Shown here piece after piece: positions 9,177-17,826 of a DNA stretch of 39,402 bases (position 1 is the stretch's first letter; every line of letters begins with the position of its first letter). This stretch comes from Bacteroidales bacterium UBA5382. GTDB lineage: Bacteria > Bacteroidota > Bacteroidia > Bacteroidales > Dysgonomonadaceae. Under the pieces are notes generated by a model. It was given only the letters and a program-made list of their open reading frames with translations, did not search any database and was not told the DNA's origin. Position numbers and translations under genes: made by a program. The DNA is taken from the NCBI GenBank assembly GCA_002409745.1, contig DHOU01000010.1:1-39402 (forward strand), in the 5' to 3' direction.

Positions 9177-10958
9177 ATGAAAAAAATAAAAATACTTAGT
9201 TTATTATTTATCCTATTATTCATTTTCGGATGTAATGACTATCTGACGCGAGATCCACTGGATGAGATTACGGATACACCCGAATTTTGGAATGAAGAAA
9301 ACAACATACGGACAGTGGCTATTGGCTTGTATGATCAATATTTTGAAGGGTGGCGAGCCGGATGGTCCCGTACCGATTGGTATGCAGAAACAAATGTGGC
9401 CGACTGGAATGATGACAATGCTCAAAGAGTGGCGACCTTTTTCACAAAAGTTCCTCCCACAACCGACAATACGCATTGGAGTTTCGTAAACTTAAGAAGA
9501 GTAAACATTTTAATCGATCGAGTCGGAAAAACCACCGCATTAACAGAAGAAACAAAGAACCATTGGTTAGCGGTAGGCCGTTTCTTTCGGGCAATGGAAT
9601 ATTTTAAGCTGGTTTCCAAATTCGGAGATGTACCATGGTACGACACTCCATTGGAAAGTACCGATAAAGAAGCGTTATATCAAGTAAGGCAACCCCGGAC
9701 GGTCATCATGGATCATGTAGCGGAAGATTTGGATTTTGCCTACAAGAATCTTAGAACTTCCGACGGAGTGGACAAATTGTATCTTGTCCGCGACGTGGCA
9801 TACGCTTATTCATCGAAAATCATGCTTTTTGAAGGAACGTGGCAAAAGTATAATGCCAAAAACAATGAATATGCTAAAAAATATTTGACGATAGCTAGAG
9901 ATGCTGCAAAAAAGCTAATAGATGACGGTAAATATTCGCTTGTACCCGATTACAAATCTCTAACGACCTCCATTAGTCTTGCGGGAAATTCCGAAGTCGT
10001 TATTTACCGGGAATACGATGCTTCTGTTCTCACTCATAGCCTAATGTCATTCCAGAATACAGAAAATGAGGGAAGCAGTCCTTCAAGAAGTTTAATCGAT
10101 TCATACTTATCGAATAACGGATTACCTATTTCCCAACCGGAAAATAAAATTTACAAAGGGGATAAATGGTTTTATGATGAAATCGCAGACAGAGACCCTC
10201 GTTTATATGCAACGATAGACACCACGGGAATCAGATTGGAAGGTCCTCAAACGCCTTATGCAGCTTCGGGGTATTTTGCAAATCGTTTCGTAAACGAGTC
10301 GTTAATTGATGATCCCGGAGGAAAAAGCAGCACAAATATTACAGATTGCCCGGTAATGAAGTACAATGAAGTTTTAATGAACTACATAGAAGCTGCAGCC
10401 GAATTGGCTGAATTAGGTGGCCACACGTTGGTTCAAGCAGACTTTGACAAAACTATTAATGTAATAAGAAACAGGGAAAGTACGAAAATGCCGAACGTGA
10501 TCCTCGCCGGCAACAACCTTTCTGCAAAAGGTGTTATCATCAACGATCCGCTCCGCGATAGCGACGTATCTCCCATATTATGGGAAATCCGCAGGGAAAG
10601 ACGGATTGAATTAGCATATGAAGGTATCCGGTTTAACGATATTCGTCGTTGGGGTAAGTTGGAATATGCAGATATGACTTTAAATGAAAAATTGAATTTA
10701 GGGGCATGGTTCGACAAAGAAAGATACATGGAATGGTACAATAAAAAATATAATCCAAAAGAACCCCTTACTTTAAAGGCACTGGAAGGGATTAAATTAG
10801 ATCGCGAAGGAAATGCAGGTTACATAAAACCTATTACGGATAAATCTTTAATGAGGGTGTATGCTAAGAAAGATTACTTATACCCTATACCCTTAGATCA
10901 AATCACTTTATACGAAACAAAAGGTGTGAAGTTAGTTCAAAATCCCGAATGGAATTAA
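9177..10958 (+). CDS. SusD/RagB-family glycan-binding lipoprotein (pair 2)
   Basis: This 593-residue surface lipoprotein follows its SusC by 11 nt, so it is surely co-transcribed. It has lipobox IFGC (Cys19), the opening NDYLTRDPLDEITDTPEFW, the NHWLAVGRFFRAMEYFKLV helical segment, the SPILWEIRRERRIELAYEGIRFNDIRRW family signature, and the end LYPIPLDQITLYETKGVKLVQNPEWN. A terminator follows immediately. It is close in type to the SusD of pair 3. Confidence 0.95.
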   Translation: MKKIKILSLLFILLFIFGCNDYLTRDPLDEITDTPEFWNEENNIRTVAIGLYDQYFEGWRAGWSRTDWYAETNVADWNDDNAQRVATFFTKVPPTTDNTHWSFVNLRRVNILIDRVGKTTALTEETKNHWLAVGRFFRAMEYFKLVSKFGDVPWYDTPLESTDKEALYQVRQPRTVIMDHVAEDLDFAYKNLRTSDGVDKLYLVRDVAYAYSSKIMLFEGTWQKYNAKNNEYAKKYLTIARDAAKKLIDDGKYSLVPDYKSLTTSISLAGNSEVVIYREYDASVLTHSLMSFQNTENEGSSPSRSLIDSYLSNNGLPISQPENKIYKGDKWFYDEIADRDPRLYATIDTTGIRLEGPQTPYAASGYFANRFVNESLIDDPGGKSSTNITDCPVMKYNEVLMNYIEAAAELAELGGHTLVQADFDKTINVIRNRESTKMPNVILAGNNLSAKGVIINDPLRDSDVSPILWEIRRERRIELAYEGIRFNDIRRWGKLEYADMTLNEKLNLGAWFDKERYMEWYNKKYNPKEPLTLKALEGIKLDREGNAGYIKPITDKSLMRVYAKKDYLYPIPLDQITLYETKGVKLVQNPEWN

Positions 10959-10979
10959 CCCAAAAAATTTCCTTTTAAA

Positions 10980-11012
10980 TAAAAGAGCAGCCCACTAAAA
11001 GCTGCTCTTTTA
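10980..11012 (+). terminator. Rho-independent terminator after SusCD pair 2
   Basis: A 12-bp perfect stem (TAAAAGAGCAGC with its complement) and a 9-nt loop end in a T-rich stretch. It resembles in sequence the terminator after pair 3 (17746-17783), consistent with shared ancestry of the two loci. Confidence 0.85.
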
Positions 11013-11030
11013 TTTATATTGGCACCTTCG

Positions 11031-11120
11031 CTAAATGCGGGTCCTTTAGACAAGATCAAACTTTATAAAGATTTAGGTTATGAATTAACACAAAATTCAG
11101 GATCGGATACGGTTGAATAA
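11031..11120 (+). pseudogene. 3' remnant of a lost SusD gene
   Basis: A 29-codon open stretch ending in TAA at 11118-11120 matches the C-terminus of the SusD of pair 3 at 25 of 29 residues by eye. The shared core is IKLYKDLGYELTQNSG. Similarity continues past the stop (CATCACAGAAAAAAGA). Nothing upstream encodes the rest of a SusD: the terminator of pair 2 lies directly before it. This is best read as the tail of a duplicated SusD left after a deletion or recombination. It is too short to be functional. Confidence 0.85.
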
Positions 11121-11220
11121 CCATCACAGAAAAAAGAAGTTTTCTCAAAATGAAGGTTACTTCATAGAGGCAGCTTTTTTCTTTTATACTAGTAGTCCTT
11201 TGATTCGTTATATCCCTTGT
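11121..11220. other. Intergenic stretch between SusD remnant and repressor gene
   Basis: The stretch starts with the 3' flank inherited with the SusD remnant. It contains GAAAAAAG (11129-11136) and CTTTTTTC (about 11174-11181), which could pair as a weak bidirectional terminator. No gene is seen. Confidence 0.35.
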
Positions 11221-11967
11221 TCACATCGTGTGTCTGACAATAGGGATGGCTTCATTACTGAATTCTTTCGTAACGTAACCTATGATAAGATGAATATGAT
11301 GGATACTATCCTTTGGAATTTTAACAGGTTCATGAATAAGGCGCCCATCGGGATAAGTTTCCAAGTTGGAACTATAACCGATAATATAGTTCTCGCCACC
11401 ATCCTGTAATCGTTTTGTAATGCCTATTTCGGTTGTTTCCACATAATAATTCCGCCCCCATATAATAAGCCTTGAATCCACTATCCGTTTGAGAATGAGA
11501 ATACAGCCCGAAGGGTATTCAGGCATGCTGTCTCCATAATGACGAATAGCTGACGTAGCACCGGGGAATAAATCTCCCGTATCAATCCATTCCCGCGCTT
11601 GGCCTTGGAAAGTATCTATGTTTAAATCTTTCTTGGCCGTTCTGCTGATATACGAAGCATCGGACAACGGTATTCTTCCACGCGATGGTACTTCGATAGG
11701 CGAACTCTTCTTTTGGGGTAAGGTCGCATCTTGTTTTCCCTTTGTTTGAAGTCGCCTAAGTAAATCATTATGATTTATTCCAAAAGCATTGCAAAGTTTA
11801 AGCGCTAATTTTTCTGACGCGCCTCTATCCGTATTCTTTATCGAATTCAGATATTGAGGCTTAACACCTAATTTAGCAGCTATCTCGTTGTAAGGGATTC
11901 CTTTTTCCTTTAAGGCCACCACTTGCTCCAAAAACCACTCTTTTCGTATATCTGGAATATTCAGCAT
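11221..11967 (-). CDS. CI/LexA-type repressor: HTH plus S24 peptidase-like domain
   Basis: This 248-residue regulator is organised like phage CI and LexA repressors. An N-terminal helix-turn-helix (about 23-45, PYNEIAAKLGVKPQYLNSIK) is followed by a linker and a C-terminal S24 fold. The expected catalytic Ser is in GDSMPEY (Ser147) and the Lys in ITKRLQDG (Lys185). Both catalytic residues are present, so self-cleavage or dimerisation is plausible. The gene is divergent from a small Cro-like gene at 12083, with palindromic operators between them and one inside its own coding region. No integrase, transposase or structural phage gene is near. It is either a prophage remnant or a domesticated switch beside a SusCD locus; which one is not known. 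Confidence 0.85.
   Translation of the reverse strand: MLNIPDIRKEWFLEQVVALKEKGIPYNEIAAKLGVKPQYLNSIKNTDRGASEKLALKLCNAFGINHNDLLRRLQTKGKQDATLPQKKSSPIEVPSRGRIPLSDASYISRTAKKDLNIDTFQGQAREWIDTGDLFPGATSAIRHYGDSMPEYPSGCILILKRIVDSRLIIWGRNYYVETTEIGITKRLQDGGENYIIGYSSNLETYPDGRLIHEPVKIPKDSIHHIHLIIGYVTKEFSNEAIPIVRHTM
11761..11777. promoter_or_regulatory. Palindromic site O3 inside repressor gene
   Basis: TAAATCATTATGATTTA is a 17-bp palindrome with 8-bp perfect arms. It lies within the repressor coding region (codons for Ile-Asn-His-Asn-Asp-Leu). Read on the other strand it differs from the intergenic site at 12006-12022 by one base, so it may be an extra operator. It could also be coincidence, because it is coding. 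Confidence 0.4.
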
Positions 11968-11973
11968 AAAAAA

Positions 11974-11990
11974 TAAATCAAAAAGATATA
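11974..11990. promoter_or_regulatory. Operator-like site O2 next to repressor start
   Basis: TAAATC-N5-GATATA has one arm mismatch relative to the O1 palindrome. It sits 7 bp upstream of the repressor ATG, where binding would give autorepression. Confidence 0.45.
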
Positions 11991-11996
11991 TTTTTA

Positions 11997-12028
11997 TTTG
12001 CTTTATAAATCACAATGATTTATCTTTG
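11997..12028 (+). promoter_or_regulatory. Promoter of the Cro-like gene, with operator O1
   Basis: TTTG (11997-12000), a 20-nt spacer and TATCTTTG (12021-12028) make a textbook Bacteroidota primary-sigma promoter. The near-palindrome TAAATCACAATGATTTA (12006-12022) lies between the two boxes and overlaps the -7 box. A bound repressor would therefore block the Cro-like gene. The architecture matches a lysogeny-type switch. Confidence 0.7.
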
Positions 12029-12082
12029 CATTACCTTTCGAATCAGAAAGTGGCGATAAAGGTACAAAAAAATCAAATAGAA

Positions 12083-12280
12083 ATGCACATGGGCGAGATT
12101 TTAACGAAATACGGAGAACGGGGAAAGCTTGCTAAACTATTCAACGTTAGTGAAGTGACGGTTCGGAATGCATTAAAAGGGCGTACACGGAGTGAACTGT
12201 CGGATCGGATAAGAAAAGCAGCCCTCGAAAGAGGAGGTAGTGAAACTGATAGTACGAAAGACAAATTGGAACACCAATAA
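12083..12280 (+). CDS. Small Cro-like helix-turn-helix protein
   Basis: This 65-residue basic protein has a central helix-turn-helix (about 14-35, RGKLAKLFNVSEVTVRNALK). It is divergently transcribed from the CI/S24 repressor, which is the position of a Cro gene in phages. The ATG at 12083 was chosen because an upstream TTG in the same frame (12026) falls inside the -7 box. No further phage genes follow; the next gene is susC of pair 3, about 340 nt away. It may be an antagonist of the repressor or the first gene of a lost element. Confidence 0.7.
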   Translation: MHMGEILTKYGERGKLAKLFNVSEVTVRNALKGRTRSELSDRIRKAALERGGSETDSTKDKLEHQ

Positions 12281-12624
12281 AACAACTCTCCTTAAAAGGT
12301 TTTATTGAATGCTGATAAATATGATCTACTAAAAAATGAATATAGGAACACAGAGGCCGGGGGATGTGTATAAAAGCAAATTTCTCAGTGTCATCTGTCA
12401 CGAATATTAATCTCTAAAAATGTATGCGTATGGTTATAATTTATTATTTCTGATTACAGCATTGCCGGCTTGTAGGCAAATTTTGTAGAAGGTAACGCTA
12501 TTTTGCCGTATTATTAAAAAAGAGAAAGAAAGATACGACGAATCAAATATCAAAAACGAGAAACGGAAGAAATATAGACCGTTTTATAGTTAACTATTCA
12601 ATGAATTTTTATCAATCTAAACAA
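12281..12624 (+). other. Upstream region of susC pair 3
   Basis: These 344 nt are AT-rich and hold no credible gene. No clear terminator was seen after the Cro-like gene, so readthrough from its repressor-controlled promoter into susC is possible. No convincing TTTG/TAnnTTTG pair was found; the nearest is TATTTTG near 12500, which lacks one base of the -7 consensus. Confidence 0.4.
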
Positions 12625-15600
12625 ATGAGAAAAAAATTAACATTATTCTTAGCTTTATTCCATTTTGGAATAGGTATTATGATTGCACAGACCCGTGTAA
12701 CGGGGAGTGTGATGGACGAAGCAGGCGATCCGATTATCGGCGCCTCGGCACAAGTAAAAGGCACCGGTCAGGGAACCATTACCGATATAAATGGGAACTT
12801 TAGCTTCACGGTTCCGACAGGCGCCACCACCCTTGTTGTTTCGTATGTCGGAATGATCACTCAGGAAGTACCTGTAAGCGCAAATGTGCGGGTAGTTCTT
12901 ATAGCCGACAATAGACAACTCGAGGAAATTGTAGTAGTCGGTTACGGCACGCAGCGAAAAGAAAGTCTGACAGGAGCCGTTTCAACTGTTGATGTTGGCA
13001 AGACTTTAACGGCAAGACCTATTGTTGATGTAGGGCGAGCCCTACAGGGTTCCACACCCGGACTAATCGTCACAACAACCTCTGGCGCTTTGGGAGGATC
13101 GCCGACCATTAAAATCAGAGGCTCCATAAGCACTATCGGGGGTGGTTCGGGTAATCCTTTGATTTTAGTTGATAACGTAGAAGTCCCCGATTTATCGTAT
13201 ATAAATCCAGACGATATCGCCTCGATATCCGTATTAAAAGATGCTTCTACAACGGCAATATATGGAGCGAGAGCAGCATTTGGCGCAGTCCTAATTACAA
13301 CGAAAAAAGGGACCAAAAACACCAAGCCAAAAATAACCTACTCTAATAATTTCTCATGGTCCACGCCAACGGATGTACCAGAGCATACACGAGCCGATCT
13401 AAATTTACAATATTCTATGGATCAAGCCAACGCTTTACGCGATACTCCTTTAACAGAAAGAGGACAGGTAGGGTATTATTACAATGCTGAAACAATAAAA
13501 AAAGTAAAAGAATGGATTGATACATATGGTGATGGTAAAGGATTAGGTCGGGAAATGGTAGAAGGGCGCGATTTCGATTATCGTCCGGGAGGAGGAGTAT
13601 ATTATTATCGTCCGTGGAATCTCTATGATATTTATTATAAAAAATGGGCGCCTCAACAAAATCAAAATCTAAGCTTAAATGGCGGGACTGCTAATACTCA
13701 GTACAATCTATCAGCAGCCTACACAAACCAAAGTGGAATTCTAAATCTTTTTGACGACTACTACAGGAGATATAATTTCTCCGGTTCTTTAAGCACCAAC
13801 GTAAAAGATAGAATAACGATTAGAGGAGGATTTATGTACTCCAATATTAATCAAGAGTCCCCCTTTACGTATGGATCTGATACATATGCTCCTGTTTACT
13901 ATCTATATCGATGGCATCAAGTTTATCCTTACGGTACCTATAACGGAAAAGAATTCAGGGGAGCTGTAAATGACTTAAAGTCGGCCAGACCGGTTGAAGA
14001 CGATTCTTATTACAGTCGATATACTTTAGGGACAACGCTCAAATTAGCCAAAGGATTAACGGCCACTTTCGACTACACGTATGCCCAAACTTTTGTAACG
14101 AACCACACCGTGGGCGGATACGTAACGGGAATCAACCAATGGGATATCGGAGCCAAGGATACGATGGACGATATGTATGGCATTTATACCTCGTCTTCGT
14201 ACGATTATGCCCGTTACACCTCCTCAAAAAACATAAGGAATACCTACAATGGCTATCTTACGTATGATAACAAATTCAACGATCACAGTGTAAAACTGAC
14301 CGCGGGTACGAATATTGAAGATGCGGAATATATCTGGATTTCAGCCCGTAGAAATGGAGTATATGATTTTGATAAAGGGGAAGTCAATCTTGCCGGTGGA
14401 GATCAGTTAGCATCTTCCAGCCATTCATGGTGGGCTGTTGCAGGCTTTTTCGGTCGCGCAAACTACTCATTCAAAGACCGGTACTTATTAGAAGTAGCAG
14501 GGCGTTATGACGGATCTTCCAGATTTGGGAGCAGCAAAAGATGGGATTTCTTCCCATCCTTATCAGCAGGTTGGCGCATCAGTGAGGAACCTTTTATGCA
14601 ATCTTTAAAACGCACGATTAGTTCTTTAAAAGTGCGAGGTACATGGGGTTCTGTTGGAAATCAAGACGTCCCCTTAAACTCATTCATATCGACCCTTACC
14701 CCATTCACGCCATCGGGAGCCGGAAATTATTGGTTGATAAATGGAAATTTTGTACCCTATATCAGTGCCGGCCCAACTTTAGTGGATCCGACCCTGACAT
14801 GGGAAACGGTCAACACTCTAAATTTAGGGTTTGATTCCGGATTTTTCAACAACAAGCTGAATGTGACTTTTGACTGGTACAATCGGAAAACATTCAACAT
14901 GTTGGCACCGGGTGAAACAGTACCGTCCACCGTAGGCATCTCTGCACCCAAAAGGAACTTTGGGGAGCTGGAAACCAAAGGAGTGGAATTAGAGATATCC
15001 TACAACCATATTTTCGATAATGGATTACGAGTTTCTGTATCCGGTCAATTTACAGATTATAAAACAGTCGTAACGAAATATGCTTCGGCAAGTGACCCGA
15101 AAAATTCAGACACTTATTGGGAAGGAAAAGAATTGGGACAAATATGGGGGTATAAAACCGACGGACTTTATCAAAAAGATGATTTTATTTGGGAAGGTGA
15201 CAAGATTAAACAAACGATTCTTGAAAACGGGCAGTCCAAAAACACCTTGGCTCAGGGTATCGCAAACCAATATATCTTAGAATCCGGGAATTTTAAATTT
15301 AGTCCGGGCGACGTCAAATTTAAAGATTTAAACGGAGATGGGGTTATTGATTACGGAACCAATACAGTCGGCGACCCGGGCGATAGAACCGTCATAGGGA
15401 ACACCACTCCACGTTATCAATATGGATTTAGACTGGGAGCCGAATGGAAAGGTATCGATATAGACGTCTTCTTCCAAGGAGTTGGGAAACGTCATATTTG
15501 GGCAACGGGAAATATGGTACTACCCGGATATTATGGAGCTGAAGCAAATTATGCTCACACCTTAGATTACTGGACTCCAGACAACACCAACGCATTTTAC

Positions 15601-15924
15601 CCACGTCCCATGGAATATAGTCAAACAACTAAATGGAATTATGTTCCGAATGATCGTTATCTACTGAATGCTGCTTATTTGCGATTAAAAAGTTTGAACA
15701 TTGGTTATAGTTTACCCCAAAATATATTACAGAAATTATTGATTCAAAAGGCGAGAATATATTTGAATGGCGAAAACTTATTTGAGTTTGATAAACTGGG
15801 AGGAGTTGCCATTGATCCTGAAATTGATTGGGTTAAGGGATCTACAGCAAATGATTCTCGTTCGTTCGGGCGCAGTTACCCCTACCGAAGAACGGTTTCA
15901 TTCGGTATGCAAGTAGAATTTTAA
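12625..15924 (+). CDS. SusC/RagA-family TonB-linked outer-membrane receptor (pair 3)
   Basis: This TonB-dependent outer-membrane importer is 1099 residues from the ATG at 12625. An in-frame ATG at 12601 would add eight polar residues before the signal peptide, so the later start is preferred. It has a signal peptide ending MIAQ and a regulatory-like domain almost identical in protein and DNA to that of pair 1. The EEIVVVGYGTQRKESLTGAVS region, a plug with ISVLKDASTTAIYGARAAFGAVLITTKKG, and a barrel ending GMQVEF follow. A barrel segment (VIGNTTPRYQYGFRLGAEWK) is also shared with pair 1. Its SusD follows after 15 nt. The ligand is unknown, but the GH9-CE4 enzyme downstream suggests a beta-linked glycan. 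Confidence 0.96.
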   Translation: MRKKLTLFLALFHFGIGIMIAQTRVTGSVMDEAGDPIIGASAQVKGTGQGTITDINGNFSFTVPTGATTLVVSYVGMITQEVPVSANVRVVLIADNRQLEEIVVVGYGTQRKESLTGAVSTVDVGKTLTARPIVDVGRALQGSTPGLIVTTTSGALGGSPTIKIRGSISTIGGGSGNPLILVDNVEVPDLSYINPDDIASISVLKDASTTAIYGARAAFGAVLITTKKGTKNTKPKITYSNNFSWSTPTDVPEHTRADLNLQYSMDQANALRDTPLTERGQVGYYYNAETIKKVKEWIDTYGDGKGLGREMVEGRDFDYRPGGGVYYYRPWNLYDIYYKKWAPQQNQNLSLNGGTANTQYNLSAAYTNQSGILNLFDDYYRRYNFSGSLSTNVKDRITIRGGFMYSNINQESPFTYGSDTYAPVYYLYRWHQVYPYGTYNGKEFRGAVNDLKSARPVEDDSYYSRYTLGTTLKLAKGLTATFDYTYAQTFVTNHTVGGYVTGINQWDIGAKDTMDDMYGIYTSSSYDYARYTSSKNIRNTYNGYLTYDNKFNDHSVKLTAGTNIEDAEYIWISARRNGVYDFDKGEVNLAGGDQLASSSHSWWAVAGFFGRANYSFKDRYLLEVAGRYDGSSRFGSSKRWDFFPSLSAGWRISEEPFMQSLKRTISSLKVRGTWGSVGNQDVPLNSFISTLTPFTPSGAGNYWLINGNFVPYISAGPTLVDPTLTWETVNTLNLGFDSGFFNNKLNVTFDWYNRKTFNMLAPGETVPSTVGISAPKRNFGELETKGVELEISYNHIFDNGLRVSVSGQFTDYKTVVTKYASASDPKNSDTYWEGKELGQIWGYKTDGLYQKDDFIWEGDKIKQTILENGQSKNTLAQGIANQYILESGNFKFSPGDVKFKDLNGDGVIDYGTNTVGDPGDRTVIGNTTPRYQYGFRLGAEWKGIDIDVFFQGVGKRHIWATGNMVLPGYYGAEANYAHTLDYWTPDNTNAFYPRPMEYSQTTKWNYVPNDRYLLNAAYLRLKSLNIGYSLPQNILQKLLIQKARIYLNGENLFEFDKLGGVAIDPEIDWVKGSTANDSRSFGRSYPYRRTVSFGMQVEF

Positions 15925-15939
15925 AAAAACGAAGAAAAA

Positions 15940-17736
15940 ATGAAAAAGATAATATATCTAATTGTCCTTTTATGTATTTCCTTTACGGCTTGTGAAGATT
16001 ATCTGGATAGACCAGGATTGGATCAATTCGAAAATGATAATTTCTGGACGAATGAACAGAATGTCAATTTATATGCTCAGAGAGGCTATACAGCCTATTT
16101 TACAGGCTATGGCAGCGGATATACCTGGGGAAATTATTTCACCGGTGGTTCATGGGCCGACGAATATAGCTCCTCATCCATCTGGACACAAAACACAGCA
16201 ACTTCCGGTAACGGATGGTCGTTCACTTGGGTAAGATGGGCGAATATAATGATAGAAAAAGTAGAAAAAATGGAAAATCTATCCGAAGAAGCTCGCAATC
16301 ATTGGCTCGGAATCGGCTATTTTTTCAGAGCAATGGAATATTCGGATTTAGCCCGGGCTTTCGGAGATGTTCCCTATTACGACCGGGTCGTAAAACATGA
16401 CGATGCCGAAACGAGTTATAAGAAAAGAGATCCTTTAGCTTTTGTCGCTACAAAAATTATGGACGATTTCCAATTCGCGGCAGACAACCTTCGCGAAGAT
16501 GACGGCGATCAAAAGATAAATAGAGATGTGGCTTTAGCTTTTATGTCAAGGCATCTGCTCTATTTCGGTACATTTTTGAAATATCATAGTCAAGATAATG
16601 AAACAGCCAAAAAATTGCTGGAAAAAGCCGTGTGGGCATCGGAACAACTGATGAGTTCCGGTAAATATAAAGTATCCGATGATTATAGAGGCATCTTCTC
16701 TTCCGAAGACCTCTCAGGAAATAGCGAGGTCATTCTCTATCGTCAATATGAAATGGCAAAAGCAACTCATTGCTTAGTCTCCTATAATAATAAAGAACCT
16801 CAAACCGGTACAACGTTGAAAGTTGTGGAAACTTATTTATCTACCGACGGATTACCGATCAAACAATCTCCTTTATATAATTACGAATCCGATAAAGGGT
16901 TCCGTTATTACAAGGATCAATATCAAAACAGAGATCCGCGCATGGCCGCCAGTTTAGTCGATTCTATCCGTTTAAACGGCCCGAATGATGCCTATTCCTC
17001 AACCGGTTTTCTGTGTTGGAAATTTCTGCCTTATGACGCAAATTACAAAGATTTGATTTATTTGGGGAGTACGAATACGACAGATGCCCCTGTAATACGT
17101 TTTGGAGAAGTTCTTCTTAATTACGCCGAAGCATCTGCTGAATTAGGAAAATTCGATCAAGCGGCAGCCGATAAATCCATTAATCTCCTACGCAATCGGA
17201 ATATTCGTAAAAACAACCAAGGAGAGGCTTTACCCAAAGTACCTAAAATGGTCATTTCGGGAGATCATGTTACGGCCAATGGAGTGATCATAAATGATCC
17301 CGAAAGAGACCCGTCTGTTTCTCCTATATTATGGGAAATACGAAGAGAAAGAGCCGTTGAACTTTTATTTGAAGGGTTCAGAAAAAATGATTTGAGAAGA
17401 TGGAAAAAATATGAATACCTTAAGACTGTTGAAACGGGTGAACCGACCCTTTTAGGTAAAGGCGCTTATATTAATCTGGATGAATACAAAGCGAACTATA
17501 CGGCAGAACAATATTCGAAATTAATGGAAGGACATTTCTATTATCCCAATCCGAATGATAAATCGAAAGCATTTGTTCATAATTTATATGAAAACAATAT
17601 GCGCAGGGACTGGGTCGCCGGAAACTCTTATTATGAAAGGCAATATCTGAATGCTGTACCTATTGATCAAATTAAGCTTTATAAAGATTTAGGGTATGAA
17701 TTAACACAAAATTCCGGATGGGATACGGTTGAATAA
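15940..17736 (+). CDS. SusD/RagB-family glycan-binding lipoprotein (pair 3)
   Basis: This 598-residue surface lipoprotein is the partner of the SusC 15 nt upstream. It has lipobox SFTAC (Cys18), the opening EDYLDRPGLDQFENDNFWTNE, the NHWLGIGYFFRAMEYSDLARAFGDVPYYD segment, and the SPILWEIRRERAVELLFEGFRKNDLRRW signature. Its end (IDQIKLYKDLGYELTQNSGW) is the sequence of which a decayed copy survives at 11031-11120. A terminator follows, before the GH9-CE4 gene. Confidence 0.95.
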   Translation: MKKIIYLIVLLCISFTACEDYLDRPGLDQFENDNFWTNEQNVNLYAQRGYTAYFTGYGSGYTWGNYFTGGSWADEYSSSSIWTQNTATSGNGWSFTWVRWANIMIEKVEKMENLSEEARNHWLGIGYFFRAMEYSDLARAFGDVPYYDRVVKHDDAETSYKKRDPLAFVATKIMDDFQFAADNLREDDGDQKINRDVALAFMSRHLLYFGTFLKYHSQDNETAKKLLEKAVWASEQLMSSGKYKVSDDYRGIFSSEDLSGNSEVILYRQYEMAKATHCLVSYNNKEPQTGTTLKVVETYLSTDGLPIKQSPLYNYESDKGFRYYKDQYQNRDPRMAASLVDSIRLNGPNDAYSSTGFLCWKFLPYDANYKDLIYLGSTNTTDAPVIRFGEVLLNYAEASAELGKFDQAAADKSINLLRNRNIRKNNQGEALPKVPKMVISGDHVTANGVIINDPERDPSVSPILWEIRRERAVELLFEGFRKNDLRRWKKYEYLKTVETGEPTLLGKGAYINLDEYKANYTAEQYSKLMEGHFYYPNPNDKSKAFVHNLYENNMRRDWVAGNSYYERQYLNAVPIDQIKLYKDLGYELTQNSGWDTVE

Positions 17737-17745
17737 TCATCACAG

Positions 17746-17783
17746 AAAAAAGAGCAATTCCTTATTTGAAGTTGCTCTTTTTT
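17746..17783 (+). terminator. Rho-independent terminator after SusCD pair 3
   Basis: A perfect 12-bp stem (AAAAAAGAGCAA with its complement) and a 14-nt loop end in TTTTTT. It starts 10 nt after the susD stop and separates the SusCD transcript from the GH9-CE4 gene, at least in part. Confidence 0.9.
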
Positions 17784-17826
17784 CATCGATATTTTGTATC
17801 TTGCACCTTCATATTTATAATATCTC

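Noticed and set aside
11113..11409. Plus-strand open frame over the repressor gene end
   Set aside because: It lies opposite the conserved S24 domain and starts within the SusD remnant flank.
12026..12082. Upstream TTG start for the Cro-like gene
   Set aside because: The TTG lies inside the promoter -7 box, so it would not be transcribed; the ATG at 12083 is used.
9177..17736. Invertible SusCD shufflon with recombinase
   Set aside because: All three pairs share one orientation, no inverted recombination sites were seen and no invertase gene is in the window; cassette exchange remains possible.
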